From: Saprospira sp. CCB-QB6
GTDB taxonomy: Bacteria; Bacteroidota; Bacteroidia; Chitinophagales; Saprospiraceae
NCBI RefSeq assembly: GCF_028464065.1
Contig: NZ_CP116808.1
Span: 2,819,501 to 2,883,500 of the forward strand
Direction of reading: 5' to 3'
Length of the DNA: 64,000 nt
Part shown: piece after piece, positions 16,926-25,165 of the stretch
Position numbering within the stretch: position 1 is the first letter of the stretch
Layout of the letters: the number at the start of each line of letters is the position of its first letter
Translations under genes and position numbers: made by a program
The notes under the pieces: model-generated
The model's input: only the letters and a program-made list of their open reading frames with translations
What the model was told of the DNA's origin: nothing
The model's database searches: none

Positions 16926-17096
16926 CAGCCGAAGGCCTTTGAAGGCCCAAAGGGCCTAGCTCGCTTCGGCTTAGGGATGGACAGCAGTGGCGCGAAGCGG
17001 CAGACCCAGCCGCCCATTGCGGCGCAGGGCCGAGCGAATAGCGAGCTGCGAAGGGGAGCGACCCGCCCAAAGGGCGGGGCAGCCCCAAAAATCCTT
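16926..17096 (-). repeat. GC-rich modular repeat, subtype A (copy R6)
   Basis: On the minus strand it reads GGGGCTGCCCCGCCCTTTGG, GGGCGGGTCGCTCCCCTTC, the CTCGCTATTCGCTCGGCCC block, GGTCTG and TCCATCCCTAAGCC. It lies between the lipoprotein and carboxylase genes; the rest of 16832-17277 is AT-rich leader. Confidence 0.85.
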
Positions 17097-17216
17097 CCCC
17101 CTTCCTCTCTACAAGACAAAATGAGCGGCCCTAATTAGGCCCCCACTTTCGCCCCTATGAAGAAGATAAAAAATAGCTTTCAAGCAGGAAGGCAATAATT
17201 TTTGAGCAAGTTCTTA

Positions 17217-17224
17217 TATATTTG
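17217..17224 (+). promoter_or_regulatory. Candidate -7 element for the carboxylase gene
   Basis: TATATTTG matches TAnnTTTG about 54 bases before the start. A TTTG lies only 12 bases upstream, so the -33 element is not convincing. Confidence 0.4.
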
Positions 17225-17277
17225 CCCCAAGGTTTCCCCAAAGGAAAACGAAATTGCGAACCAATAAACGATAGTCT

Positions 17278-18912
17278 ATGACCAAATTGGATTTAGCCTT
17301 TAATAAAAATGAGGACGATAATAAGTTAGAGGTCTCGCGAATGCGCCACTTGCTGGAGCGCATTTATGAGGGGGGTGGAAAGAAACGCATTGACAAATTG
17401 CATAGTAAAGGGAAATTGACTGCCCGCGAGCGCATCAATTACCTGATTGATAAAGATAGTGAGTTTTTAGAATTAGGGGCTTTTGCCGGTTTTGAGATGT
17501 ATGAAGAACATGGCGGCTGCCCCGCAGGTGGTGTCGTTGGTGGGATTGGATACGTGAAGGGCCGCCAATGTGTTATTGTGGCCAATGATGCGACAGTTAA
17601 AGCTGGCGCTTGGTTCCCAATTACAGGAAAGAAAAATCTCCGCTTCCAAGAAATTGCTATGGAAAACCGGCTACCAATTATCTATTTGGTAGATTCTGCA
17701 GGGGTGTATTTGCCCATGCAAGACGAGATTTTCCCCGATAAGGAGCATTTCGGACGTATTTTCCGCAATAATGCCGTGATGTCGAGTATGGGTGTACCCC
17801 AAATTGCCGCTATCATGGGAAGTTGTGTAGCTGGTGGGGCTTATTTGCCCATCATGTCAGATGAATCACTGATTGTTGACGGTACTGGCTCGATCTTCTT
17901 GGCTGGTCCTTACTTGGTCAAAGCCGCTATTGGCGAGCAAGTCGATAAGGAGACCTTGGGTGGCGCAACAACACAATGTGAAATCTCTGGCGTAACGGAT
18001 TATAAGGTCCCTAACGACCACGTTTGCCTAGATACGATCAAGGATTTGATTGATAAACAAGGCGCTTTTGATAAAGCGGGCTTCAACCGAGCTACTCCAG
18101 CTCCCCCCGCCAAAGACCCTGAAGATATTTACGGGATTTTCCCCTTCGACCGCAGCCGCCCTTATGATAGTCTAGAACTAATTGAGCGCTTAGTCGATGA
18201 TTCTAAACTAACACAATACAAAGAAGGCTATGGCAAAACGATGATCTGCGCCTATGCTCGTATTGATGGTTGGGCCGTAGGCATTGTAGCCAACAATCGC
18301 CAAGTGGTTAAGAATGCTAAAGGAGAAGTTCAGTTTGGTGGCGTAATTTATTCTGATGCAGCCGATAAAGCTGCCCGCTTTATCATGAACTGTAACCAAA
18401 AGAAGATTCCACTAGTCTTCCTACACGATGTTACGGGCTTCATGGTCGGTAAACGCTCCGAGCATGGCGGAATTATTAAGGATGGGGCCAAAATGGTCTC
18501 TGCGGTTTCTAATTCTACTGTACCCAAGTTCTCTATTGTTATGGGGAATTCTAATGGGGCAGGGAATTACGCTATGTGCGGCAAGGCTTATGACCCCCGC
18601 CTGATTGTAGCTTGGCCCAATGCCAAGATCTCTGTTATGGGAGGCTCACAGGCCGCCAAAGTATTGCTCCAAATCGAGAAGAGTTCACTAGCCGCCAAAG
18701 GCGAAGAGCTTAGCGAAGAGAAAGAACAAGAACTACTTGAGAAAATTGAGGCCCGCTACGAAAAGCAGAGCTCGGCCTATTATGCCGCCTCTCGCCTTTG
18801 GGTAGATGCGATCATTGATCCACTCGAAACCCGCCGTGTAATTTCAATGGGTATCGAGGCCGCTAATAATGCTCCTGTGGCTAAATTTAACCCTGGCATT
18901 ATTCAAACATAA
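17278..18912 (+). CDS. Acyl-CoA carboxylase beta subunit (methylcrotonyl-CoA carboxylase-like)
   Basis: The 544-residue carboxyltransferase subunit transfers CO2 from carboxybiotin to an acyl-CoA in the cytosol. N- and C-terminal crotonase-like halves are evident. GGCPAGGVVGGIGYVKG (about 78-95), GSCVAGGAYLPIMSDE (about 181-196) and GSIFLAGPYLVKAAIGE (about 203-219) are much closer to methylcrotonyl-CoA carboxylase beta than to acetyl- or propionyl-CoA carboxylase. The second half has GKRSEHGGIIKDGAKMV and the GNSNGAGNYAMCGKAYDPR signature. That points to leucine/isovalerate breakdown. No biotin-carrier alpha subunit is adjacent. Confidence 0.93.
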   Translation: MTKLDLAFNKNEDDNKLEVSRMRHLLERIYEGGGKKRIDKLHSKGKLTARERINYLIDKDSEFLELGAFAGFEMYEEHGGCPAGGVVGGIGYVKGRQCVIVANDATVKAGAWFPITGKKNLRFQEIAMENRLPIIYLVDSAGVYLPMQDEIFPDKEHFGRIFRNNAVMSSMGVPQIAAIMGSCVAGGAYLPIMSDESLIVDGTGSIFLAGPYLVKAAIGEQVDKETLGGATTQCEISGVTDYKVPNDHVCLDTIKDLIDKQGAFDKAGFNRATPAPPAKDPEDIYGIFPFDRSRPYDSLELIERLVDDSKLTQYKEGYGKTMICAYARIDGWAVGIVANNRQVVKNAKGEVQFGGVIYSDAADKAARFIMNCNQKKIPLVFLHDVTGFMVGKRSEHGGIIKDGAKMVSAVSNSTVPKFSIVMGNSNGAGNYAMCGKAYDPRLIVAWPNAKISVMGGSQAAKVLLQIEKSSLAAKGEELSEEKEQELLEKIEARYEKQSSAYYAASRLWVDAIIDPLETRRVISMGIEAANNAPVAKFNPGIIQT

Positions 18913-18942
18913 TCCCTACTTCAATGGGAAATCATTAAATTT

Positions 18943-18974
18943 GCTGGCTACCAAAAGGTAGTCAGCATTTTTAA
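18943..18974 (+). terminator. Rho-independent terminator of the carboxylase gene
   Basis: GCTG-G-CTACC pairs with GGTAG-T-CAGC across AAAA and is followed by ATTTTT. Confidence 0.78.
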
Positions 18975-19007
18975 TATATAGCATATTTAATCACCAAATA
19001 TAGCAAT

Positions 19008-19886
19008 ATGGGCACAGCCAAAAAACCCTCTTTTTTTAGTCGTCTATTTCTCAATGATCGCAACATCTTGGCCTTGATTAGTATCAACGCCGTGGTCATC
19101 TTTTTTCAGGGTTTTCCCAATACGGGCTATGAGCAGCTCTTCACTTATATGGATGATTTGCTCACGCTCCTCTTTCTGACCGAGCTGATCGTTAAAGCCA
19201 GACATTATGGCCTCAAAGAGTACCTGAGCACCCACTGGAACCGCTTCGACCTTACGCTGATTTTGCTCTCTTTGCCCTCCTTATTGGTCCATATTATCCC
19301 CGACCTGACGGATTACGTCAATGTGAGCTTCCTCATGGTCTTACGCGTCTTGAGGGTCTTCAAGTTTTTCCGATTCATCCAGTTTTTTCCCCAAGTAGAG
19401 CATATCTTCCGCTCCATTAGTGAGGCCCTGAAAGCGTCTTTTATGGTGCTGGTCGGCTTTTTTGTCTTGGTGTTCATTATGGCCATTATCTCAACCTTTT
19501 TCTTCCAAGAAGCAGCCCCCAATATGTTCGGCAATCCGCTCAAGGCCTATTATGTCATCTTCCAAGTCTTTACGGTGGAAGGCTGGAACGGAGTAACCGA
19601 CGCTTTGGTGGAGGAGGCCCAATTTTCACCCGTTGCCGAGTTCTTTACTAAGGCCTATTTTATTTTCATGCTCATTATGGGCGGCGTTTTTGGCCTCTCT
19701 ATCGTCAACTCGATCTTTGTCGATGCCATGGTCAGCGATCATGATGAAACCGAACAACAATTTGAGGAGGTAGAGCAGGAACTGAAAAAAATGCATAGCA
19801 AAATGGACCGCCTACTGGCCCTTCTAGAAGCCAAAGGGGTATTACCCGAAGAATTAGATCAAGTCGATCAGGAGACTAAGGAATAA
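19008..19886 (+). CDS. Bacterial voltage-gated cation channel (NaChBac-like, EGW filter)
   Basis: The 292-residue product is a single-domain six-helix channel. S1-S3 lie at about 18-95. S4 (110-126, VLRVLRVFKFFRF) places basic residues at 113, 116, 119 and 122, every third position, as in voltage sensors. S5 lies near 145-165, followed by a pore helix and the selectivity filter TVEGWNG at 189-195, and S6 near 215-242. The cytoplasmic tail (245-276) is a heptad coiled coil as in tetrameric NaChBac-type channels. Classical bacterial Na+ channels have LESW; the EGW form here resembles calcium-type filters, so ion choice is open. It follows the carboxylase terminator and is probably a single gene. 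Confidence 0.92.
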   Translation: MGTAKKPSFFSRLFLNDRNILALISINAVVIFFQGFPNTGYEQLFTYMDDLLTLLFLTELIVKARHYGLKEYLSTHWNRFDLTLILLSLPSLLVHIIPDLTDYVNVSFLMVLRVLRVFKFFRFIQFFPQVEHIFRSISEALKASFMVLVGFFVLVFIMAIISTFFFQEAAPNMFGNPLKAYYVIFQVFTVEGWNGVTDALVEEAQFSPVAEFFTKAYFIFMLIMGGVFGLSIVNSIFVDAMVSDHDETEQQFEEVEQELKKMHSKMDRLLALLEAKGVLPEELDQVDQETKE

Positions 19887-19915
19887 GCTCCTCTTTTTTA
19901 AACTGCCCTTTTTTT

Positions 19916-20046
19916 GGGGCCCGCGGCCGAGCGGGGCGATCGCCCCGCTCGGCCGCCGCTATGCTACATGGCTCGCTATTCGCTCGGCCCTGCGGCGGCT
20001 TTGCCGCCTGGGTCGGCCTGCGGCCACCATTCCGCAGCGCTGGGCC
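19916..20046 (+). repeat. GC-rich modular repeat, subtype C (copy R7)
   Basis: It starts GGGGCCCGCGGCC, has a long hairpin (GAGCGGGGCGATCGCCCCGC core), GGCCGCCGCTATGC, the CTCGCTATTCGCTCGGCCC block and a GGCGGCTTTGCCGCC hairpin, and ends CCGCAGCGCTGGGCC. Confidence 0.85.
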
Positions 20047-20257
20047 TAATCTCCCTTTTTTGCTTGAACTGCCTAGCCAAAAGCAGGGCTTTGTTTTGTC
20101 ACAACTCAAGTAGAATTTTAGTTGATAGCGAATCAATTTTATTTTTTTTATAGAAATGCTGTATCTTTTTTGCCTTATTACGTTCTATAACTACCATCCA
20201 AGGCGAAGAATATTTCGATCTAAGCCCAATACCAAACAAGACAAAAACCAACTATAG

Positions 20258-20289
20258 GAGGAAAGCTTTAGGGAGCTTTCCTTTTTTTT
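20258..20289 (+). terminator. Orphan terminator upstream of mtaB
   Basis: GGAAAGCT pairs with AGCTTTCC across TTTAGGG and is followed by eight T. It lies over 370 bases past the channel gene and beyond repeat R7, so it may end a small RNA or a long channel transcript. Confidence 0.75.
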
Positions 20290-20322
20290 ATGCCTATAGG
20301 GCAAGGGCTACAATTAGAAGGC

Positions 20323-20353
20323 TTGGCCGTTTTGCTCTACTTATGTATCTTTG
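20323..20353 (+). promoter_or_regulatory. Candidate promoter of mtaB
   Basis: TTG (20323-20325) is followed after 20 bases by TATCTTTG (20346-20353), matching the Bacteroidota pattern. It lies just after the orphan terminator and about 80 bases before the mtaB start. Confidence 0.5.
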
Positions 20354-20433
20354 CATTTGGCTTATTCATTATGAAAACAGCCCAAAAGGCTTGGCCTTTT
20401 GATTTATCTGGATGACAATAAAATATTTGTAGT

Positions 20434-21783
20434 TTGGCAACTCCAAGAACTGTAGCCTTTTATACCCTAGGTTGCAAACTTAACTACTCCGAAACGTCTA
20501 GCATCGGTCGCCTTTTTGAAGAGGCAGGCTATGGCGAAGTGCCCTTTAATGATGGGGCCGATATTTATGTGATTAACACCTGCTCGGTCACTGATTTTGC
20601 AGACAAGAAATGCCGTAAGGTCGTTCGTTCTGCCTTGCGTAAAGCACCGCATGCCTTTGTAATCGTGATTGGTTGTTATGCGCAACTCAAACCGCAGGAG
20701 ATCGCTGATATTCCTGGGGTGGATTTGGTCCTTGGGGCCGCCCAAAAATTCCGCATCCTCGATTATGTGCAGGACCTCACTAAGGCTCCCGAAAAAGGGA
20801 TGGTCTATGCCGGAGAAGTACAAGAAGCCAATGAGTTTATCGACTCTTTTTCTTTTGGCGATCGTACCCGCTCTTTCCTGAAGGTCCAAGATGGCTGTAA
20901 TTATAAATGCTCTTTTTGTACTATCCCTCAAGCTAGAGGCAACAGCCGTAGCGATACGGTAGAACAGGCCGTAGCCAACGCTCATAAGATTGCCGAGATG
21001 GGCATTAAGGAGATTGTGCTCACTGGGGTAAACTTAGGCGACTTTGGGAATGGGACCGAAGTGATCGAAGGGGCTAAGCCCAAGAAAGAAGCCCTCTTTA
21101 TTGATCTCATTAAGGAGCTGGATAAGGTAGAAGGCATCGAACGCTTCCGCATTTCTTCTATAGAGCCCAATCTATTAACCGAAGAGATCATTGATTTTGT
21201 GGCCCAATCTCAACGATTTGTGCCTCATTTTCATATTCCATTACAATCGGGAAACAACAAGCAGCTAAAGGCCATGCGCCGCCGCTACAAAAGAGAACTG
21301 TATGCGCAAAGAGTGGAATGGATTCGAGCCAAGATGCCGCAGGCCTGTATCGGAGTAGATGTTATTGTAGGCTTTCCAGGAGAGACCGATGAGGACTTTA
21401 AAGAGACCTATGAATTTATCCGTAGCCTAGATGTTTCTTATCTACATGTCTTTACCTATTCGGAGCGGGCCAATACTCTTGCAGCAGAAATGGAAGGCAA
21501 GGTGCCAATGCAGCTCCGTAGAGAACGCAATGAGATGCTCCGCATCCTTTCTGAGAAAAAGAAGCTGGCCTTTTACCAACAGCAGTTGGGTCAAGAGGAT
21601 TTGGTCCTCGTAGAGGCTAAACAACAAGATGGCAAGATGTTCGGCTTTACCCGCAACTATGTTAAGGTGGCGCTTCCCTATAAAGAGGAGTGGATCAATA
21701 GCCTACAAGCTGTTGCCTTAAAGAAAGAAGAGTATATGGAGGATGAATTGGTTGTAGAGGCAGAGTTAGTTCCCGCTTTATAA
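20434..21783 (+). CDS. mtaB: tRNA t6A37 methylthiotransferase MtaB
   Basis: The 449-residue product is a radical-SAM methylthiotransferase that converts t6A37 to ms2t6A37 in ANN-decoding tRNAs. The N-terminal UPF0004 domain has Cys14 (TLGCKLN), Cys50 (NTCSV) and Cys81 (GCYAQ) for one 4Fe-4S cluster. The radical-SAM CxxxCxxC is CNYKCSFC at 155-162. The mid-part has GEREIVLTGVNLG-like sequence, and a C-terminal TRAM-like region follows. The start is a TTG at 20434; no in-frame ATG lies upstream before a stop, and TTG gives the exact family N-terminus. The gene is monocistronic with its own terminator. Confidence 0.95.
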   Translation: MATPRTVAFYTLGCKLNYSETSSIGRLFEEAGYGEVPFNDGADIYVINTCSVTDFADKKCRKVVRSALRKAPHAFVIVIGCYAQLKPQEIADIPGVDLVLGAAQKFRILDYVQDLTKAPEKGMVYAGEVQEANEFIDSFSFGDRTRSFLKVQDGCNYKCSFCTIPQARGNSRSDTVEQAVANAHKIAEMGIKEIVLTGVNLGDFGNGTEVIEGAKPKKEALFIDLIKELDKVEGIERFRISSIEPNLLTEEIIDFVAQSQRFVPHFHIPLQSGNNKQLKAMRRRYKRELYAQRVEWIRAKMPQACIGVDVIVGFPGETDEDFKETYEFIRSLDVSYLHVFTYSERANTLAAEMEGKVPMQLRRERNEMLRILSEKKKLAFYQQQLGQEDLVLVEAKQQDGKMFGFTRNYVKVALPYKEEWINSLQAVALKKEEYMEDELVVEAELVPAL

Positions 21784-21808
21784 GACCCAATTCTTCTGGA
21801 TTGTAGAT

Positions 21809-21845
21809 AAATGGCTTGCAGTAGCTTACTGCAAGCCATTTTTTT
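21809..21845 (+). terminator. Rho-independent terminator of mtaB
   Basis: AATGGCTTGCAGTA pairs perfectly with TACTGCAAGCCATT across GCT and runs into T. Confidence 0.92.
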
Positions 21846-21854
21846 GTGCGTATA

Positions 21855-22238
21855 GCGGCCACAGGGTAGAGTTGGGGAGCGGATTTAGGTCTGTGGCGGC
21901 CACAGGGTAGAGTTGGGGAGCGGATTTAGGTCTGTGGCGGCCACAGGGTAGAGTTGGGGAGCGGATTTAGGTCTGTGGCGGCCACAGGGTAGAGTTGGGG
22001 AGCGGATTTAGGTCTGTGGCAGCCACAGGGTAGAGTTGGGGAGCTGATTTAGGTCTGTGGCGGCCACAGAGTGAAGTTGGAGAGTGGATTTAGGTCTGTG
22101 GCGGCCACAGGGTAGAGTTGGGGAGCGGATTTAGGTCTGTGGCGGCCACAGAGTGAAGTTGGAGAGTGGATTTAGGTCTGTGGCGACCACAGAGTGAAGT
22201 TGGAGAGTGGATTTAGGGCTGTGGCCGCCACAGCCTAA
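21855..22238. repeat. Nine-copy 41-bp tandem array
   Basis: Nine complete 41-bp units begin at 21855, 21896, 21937, 21978, 22019, 22060, 22101, 22142 and 22183, with a partial tenth. Two unit types exist. Type A has GGGTAGAGTTGGGGAGCGG in copies 1-4, 5 (slightly changed) and 7. Type B has GAGTGAAGTTGGAGAGTGG in copies 6, 8 and 9. Each junction forms CTGTGG-CGG-CCACAG, a 6-bp inverted repeat. Units are contiguous, without spacers, and 41 is not a multiple of three, so the array is neither a CRISPR nor a coding repeat. It lies between mtaB and the convergent MepB-family gene. Confidence 0.93.
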
Positions 22239-22307
22239 AGCAGGGACGTTGAGTATAGGATAAGGCGGTTCATTTGCCTAAGGCTAGATATATATAGGCG
22301 TGTACAG

Positions 22308-22444
22308 GCCCGAAGGGCCGCAGGCTGAGGGATGGAAGCTGGTGCGGCGCAGCCGCAGACCCAGCAGCAGCTTGCTGCTGTGCAGGGCCGAGCGAATAGC
22401 GAGCCAGCGAAGAGCCCGACCCGACCGCAGGGAGGGGCAGCCCC
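22308..22444 (-). repeat. GC-rich modular repeat, subtype A (copy R8)
   Basis: On the minus strand it runs GGGGCTGCCCCTCCCTGC, GGTCGGGTCGGGCTCTTCG, the CTCGCTATTCGCTCGGCCC block, a CAGCAGCAAGCTGCTGCTG hairpin and TCCATCCCTCAGCC. Confidence 0.83.
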
Positions 22445-22499
22445 AAATCAAAAAGAAAAGAGGGAAGAAAAAGGGGGAGATAATGGATCATTGAGAGGG

Positions 22500-22997
22500 C
22501 TAAGTCCTTTTAGGGAAGAGCTTTTGGAGGAGTTGGGGGAAATGGGGGCTATCTAGGGCGTAGAAATATTGGAGTTGCCAGTTTTGAGAGTTTTTGGCGG
22601 TTGTATTTATGGGTTGGTCCCAGCTAGGGTAGATTCTAAAGCCTCTTTTTCCTGTTTGTTGATTTGTAGAGAGGATATTTTTTTCGATTAGGATAGCTTT
22701 GGGGAAAACAAAGAGGCCTTTATGGCTGTCTTTTTCGACATAAACGAGATAGAAGCTGAGGGGGTGTTGGCTAGAAAAGGGGGCGGTAGTTCCTTGGGCT
22801 TGTCGTTGCCAAAAGCTTACAAACTGGCCAATTTTTTTGGGGGTAATTTTTGCTTTTCGGTAGAGGACCGTTAGGCTATTGAGTTGAAATTGGCAGGCGG
22901 CATAGGCCTTAGAATTTGGGTCGGCTTCAAAATGGGACAATTGGAGTTTGGCTATTTGGTAGAAGGGGGCTAGGCAGATATTTTCGGGACTGGGCAT
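22500..22997 (-). CDS. MepB-family protein
   Basis: The 165-residue product matches the MepB family by length and by its central signature: SFYLVYVEKDSHKGLFVFP (about 81-99), ILIEKNILST and GKRGFRIYPSWDQP (about 115-128). MepB is encoded next to the MepA efflux pump in staphylococci, but its molecular role is unknown. Here no pump gene is nearby. It is a short single gene whose end faces repeat R8. Confidence 0.82.
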   Translation of the reverse strand: MPSPENICLAPFYQIAKLQLSHFEADPNSKAYAACQFQLNSLTVLYRKAKITPKKIGQFVSFWQRQAQGTTAPFSSQHPLSFYLVYVEKDSHKGLFVFPKAILIEKNILSTNQQTGKRGFRIYPSWDQPINTTAKNSQNWQLQYFYALDSPHFPQLLQKLFPKRT

Positions 22998-23103
22998 GGT
23001 CTTTTCTACTTTAATTGATGGAAAGAAGGGGGAGAGGGAGTTGGTTTGGGGGCTAAAGATAGGGATATGCTTTAGACTTTAGATTGGCCTATGCTAATTG
23101 GGC

Positions 23104-23111
23104 TATTTTTG
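23104..23111 (+). promoter_or_regulatory. Candidate -7 element for the MORN-like gene
   Basis: TATTTTTG matches TAnnTTTG about 54 bases before the start; the nearest TTG lies 17 bases upstream, slightly too close. Confidence 0.35.
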
Positions 23112-23164
23112 CGTTTCTTTATCGGGAACAAGTAGATTATTAACTTACTAACAACTAGAATGAT

Positions 23165-23884
23165 ATGTATAAATATATTTTGATGCTTTATTTGGCTATC
23201 CCCTTCTATTCGGCGGCACAGCTAGATAGCTTAGAAGACAAAGCCTTAACGAGCAAGTTTAGTTTGGTTTCGGTAGATGGGGCCGACAGTTTATTTTTGC
23301 GGCAGATGTACAATGTAGACACCTTAGTAGAGGAGGTGTATATACAGGGGGGAAAGATCATTGGGCAGTACAAAAGTTATTATATGGATGGTAGTCGCAA
23401 GCGAATAGGGACCTACGACCGTTATGGGCGAGCGACGGGCCAGTGGAAGAGTTGGCATCAGGGGGGGAACATGTCTAGTGAGTTACATTATAAAGATGGG
23501 GGCTTGAATGGGGCGGCTAAGTTCTATCATCCTTCTGGTCGTTTGAAAGAGGAGGGGCAATTTATGAGTCGGAAGACTCAGATGATCGTGTCGGGTAAGG
23601 TCGTAGAGCAACAATTGGAAGCTCGGATAGGGAAGTGGAAGAGTTATCATCCGAATGGTAAGCTCAGCATGGAGGGGGATTATTGGTGGCCGGGGATTAA
23701 GGACCGCAGTTATGAGGATTATTGGGAAGAGCAGGGAAGTATGGAAAGTGGGGAGTTTGTGCAGGCTTGGGAGGGCGATTTGCGGCATGGCGAGTGGAAG
23801 TTTTATGATGAGGGGGGGCATTTGGAGAAAGTCGAGTACTATAGTAAGGGAGAATTGGTTGAACGCAGCTCAGGCGGCAACTAA
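23165..23884 (+). CDS. Exported MORN-variant (YwqK-type) repeat protein
   Basis: The 239-residue product has a signal peptide (1-19, ending YSAAQ). The mature part has tandem MORN_2/YwqK repeats with the pattern YxxGxxxxxGxW: YYMDGSRKRIGTY, WHQGGNMSSELHY, YHPSGRLKEEGQF, YHPNGKLSMEGDY and FYDEGGHLEKVEYY. Such proteins are often annotated as antitoxins by similarity to YwqK, but no toxin gene is adjacent and a signal peptide argues against that role. The domain is probably a surface or periplasmic beta-sheet scaffold. Function unknown. Confidence 0.8.
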   Translation: MYKYILMLYLAIPFYSAAQLDSLEDKALTSKFSLVSVDGADSLFLRQMYNVDTLVEEVYIQGGKIIGQYKSYYMDGSRKRIGTYDRYGRATGQWKSWHQGGNMSSELHYKDGGLNGAAKFYHPSGRLKEEGQFMSRKTQMIVSGKVVEQQLEARIGKWKSYHPNGKLSMEGDYWWPGIKDRSYEDYWEEQGSMESGEFVQAWEGDLRHGEWKFYDEGGHLEKVEYYSKGELVERSSGGN

Positions 23885-23983
23885 ATACTGCTAAAGTTAT
23901 ATTAAGACGCTATTATTCTGTGACTTGGCTTGGTTTTTTCGCTCTTTAGTTTAAAGTTGCCCATTCATCAAAAAAAGAATACT

Positions 23984-24916
23984 ATGAATAACTTACTAAA
24001 GATGGCCCTACTGCTTGTTGTAGCGGCTATAAGCTTAACGAGCTGCGAAAAAGAAGAGTCGGCTAAAGGAACAGTATCAGTAGAAATGACGGATGCCCCT
24101 ATTGATAATGCTAATGTATCTGCGGCTGTTGTGACAGTGGCTGATGTACAAATTGGCGGACAATCCATAGAGGGATTCCAGAAAACGAGCATTAACTTAA
24201 TGGCCTATCAGAATGGTTTGACGGCTGTTTTGGGGGAATTAGATGTGGAGGCCGGTTCATATAGTCAAATTACCTTAGTTTTAGATCAGGCGGAGGATGC
24301 TTCGGGCAATGCGCCGGGTTGTTATGTACAGACGGTAGATGGGAGCAAGCATGCTTTAGTGGCGGCCTCTAACCGTATAGATGTATCGGGTTATATTGAG
24401 GTAGCGGAAAATCAGACGACTACATTGGTGGCTGACTTTGATCTGCGTAAATCTATAGTGGCTAGTAGCAATGCCAATGATAACTATGATTTTGTTACGG
24501 CTTCGGAATTGAATTCGGCGGTACGTTTTGTGCAAAAGGATCGTACTGCGGATATGGATGGGCAGTTGTCTAATGATCCTTCCAATGGAGATCGTTTGGT
24601 GGCCTATGCTTATGTAAAGGGTACTTATGATCGGGATACAGAGGTACAGGGCAGTGGTGCTTCAGAAATTCAGTTTGCCAATGCGGTGAGTAGTGCTGTA
24701 GTGGATCAGAATGGAAACTTTCAGCTTTCGTTTTTAGAAGAGGGGGATTATGAGTTGCATATAGCCTCTTATAGTGAAGATAGCAATGGAAATTTAGAGT
24801 TAGCGGGGACCTTAGAGCTCTCAGCGGGTTTAGGGGTTTTATTGAATAACTTGGGGCTTTCTGCTGGGGCCAATCTCAGCTTATCGTTGACCGCCACGGC
24901 TTTTCTTCCCTTATAG
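23984..24916 (+). CDS. DUF4382 lipoprotein
   Basis: I start at the ATG at 23984 (310 residues) because it directly precedes the lipoprotein signal (MNNLLKMALLLVVAAISLTSC, Cys21); an upstream in-frame start would add 18 residues. DUF4382 is recognised at about 29-190: GTVSVEMTDAPIDNANV, then a segment beginning TVADVQIGG and GSYSQITLVLD. The C-terminal part (about 195-310) is a carboxypeptidase-regulatory-like or Ig-like fold (GNFQLSFLEEGDYELHIA). The protein should be lipid-anchored on the cell surface or in the periplasm. Function unknown. Confidence 0.85.
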   Translation: MNNLLKMALLLVVAAISLTSCEKEESAKGTVSVEMTDAPIDNANVSAAVVTVADVQIGGQSIEGFQKTSINLMAYQNGLTAVLGELDVEAGSYSQITLVLDQAEDASGNAPGCYVQTVDGSKHALVAASNRIDVSGYIEVAENQTTTLVADFDLRKSIVASSNANDNYDFVTASELNSAVRFVQKDRTADMDGQLSNDPSNGDRLVAYAYVKGTYDRDTEVQGSGASEIQFANAVSSAVVDQNGNFQLSFLEEGDYELHIASYSEDSNGNLELAGTLELSAGLGVLLNNLGLSAGANLSLSLTATAFLPL

Positions 24917-24947
24917 AACGAGAAGAAAATCAGAAGATAAAATAAGT

Positions 24948-24986
24948 AAGCAAGCGTCTAGGATTAGGCGCTTGCTTTTTGTTTTT
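24948..24986 (+). terminator. Rho-independent terminator of the DUF4382 gene
   Basis: AAGCAAGCG pairs with CGCTTGCTT across a loop of about 12 bases that itself can form TAGGATTA; T-rich sequence follows. Confidence 0.8.
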
Positions 24987-25165
24987 GGGGAGAAGAGGGA
25001 AGATTTTTCTTGTGTGGAGTTAAAGTTGTCTATATCCTGTCTGTGTAGTGGGGATAGCAAAAGCGAGATTAAATATTGAATAAGGCGAAAAAAATAGTTA
25101 GCTTTAAGAACTTAAACAGAAAGTAGTTGGCTTTACTGTTTTACTCTGTTACAAATATCCCCCTC

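Noticed and set aside
21855-22238. CRISPR array
   Set aside because: Units are contiguous at 41 bases with no unique spacers and no cas gene is near.
23165-23884. Antitoxin of a toxin-antitoxin pair
   Set aside because: The YwqK-like repeats invite this label, but a signal peptide is present and no toxin gene is adjacent.
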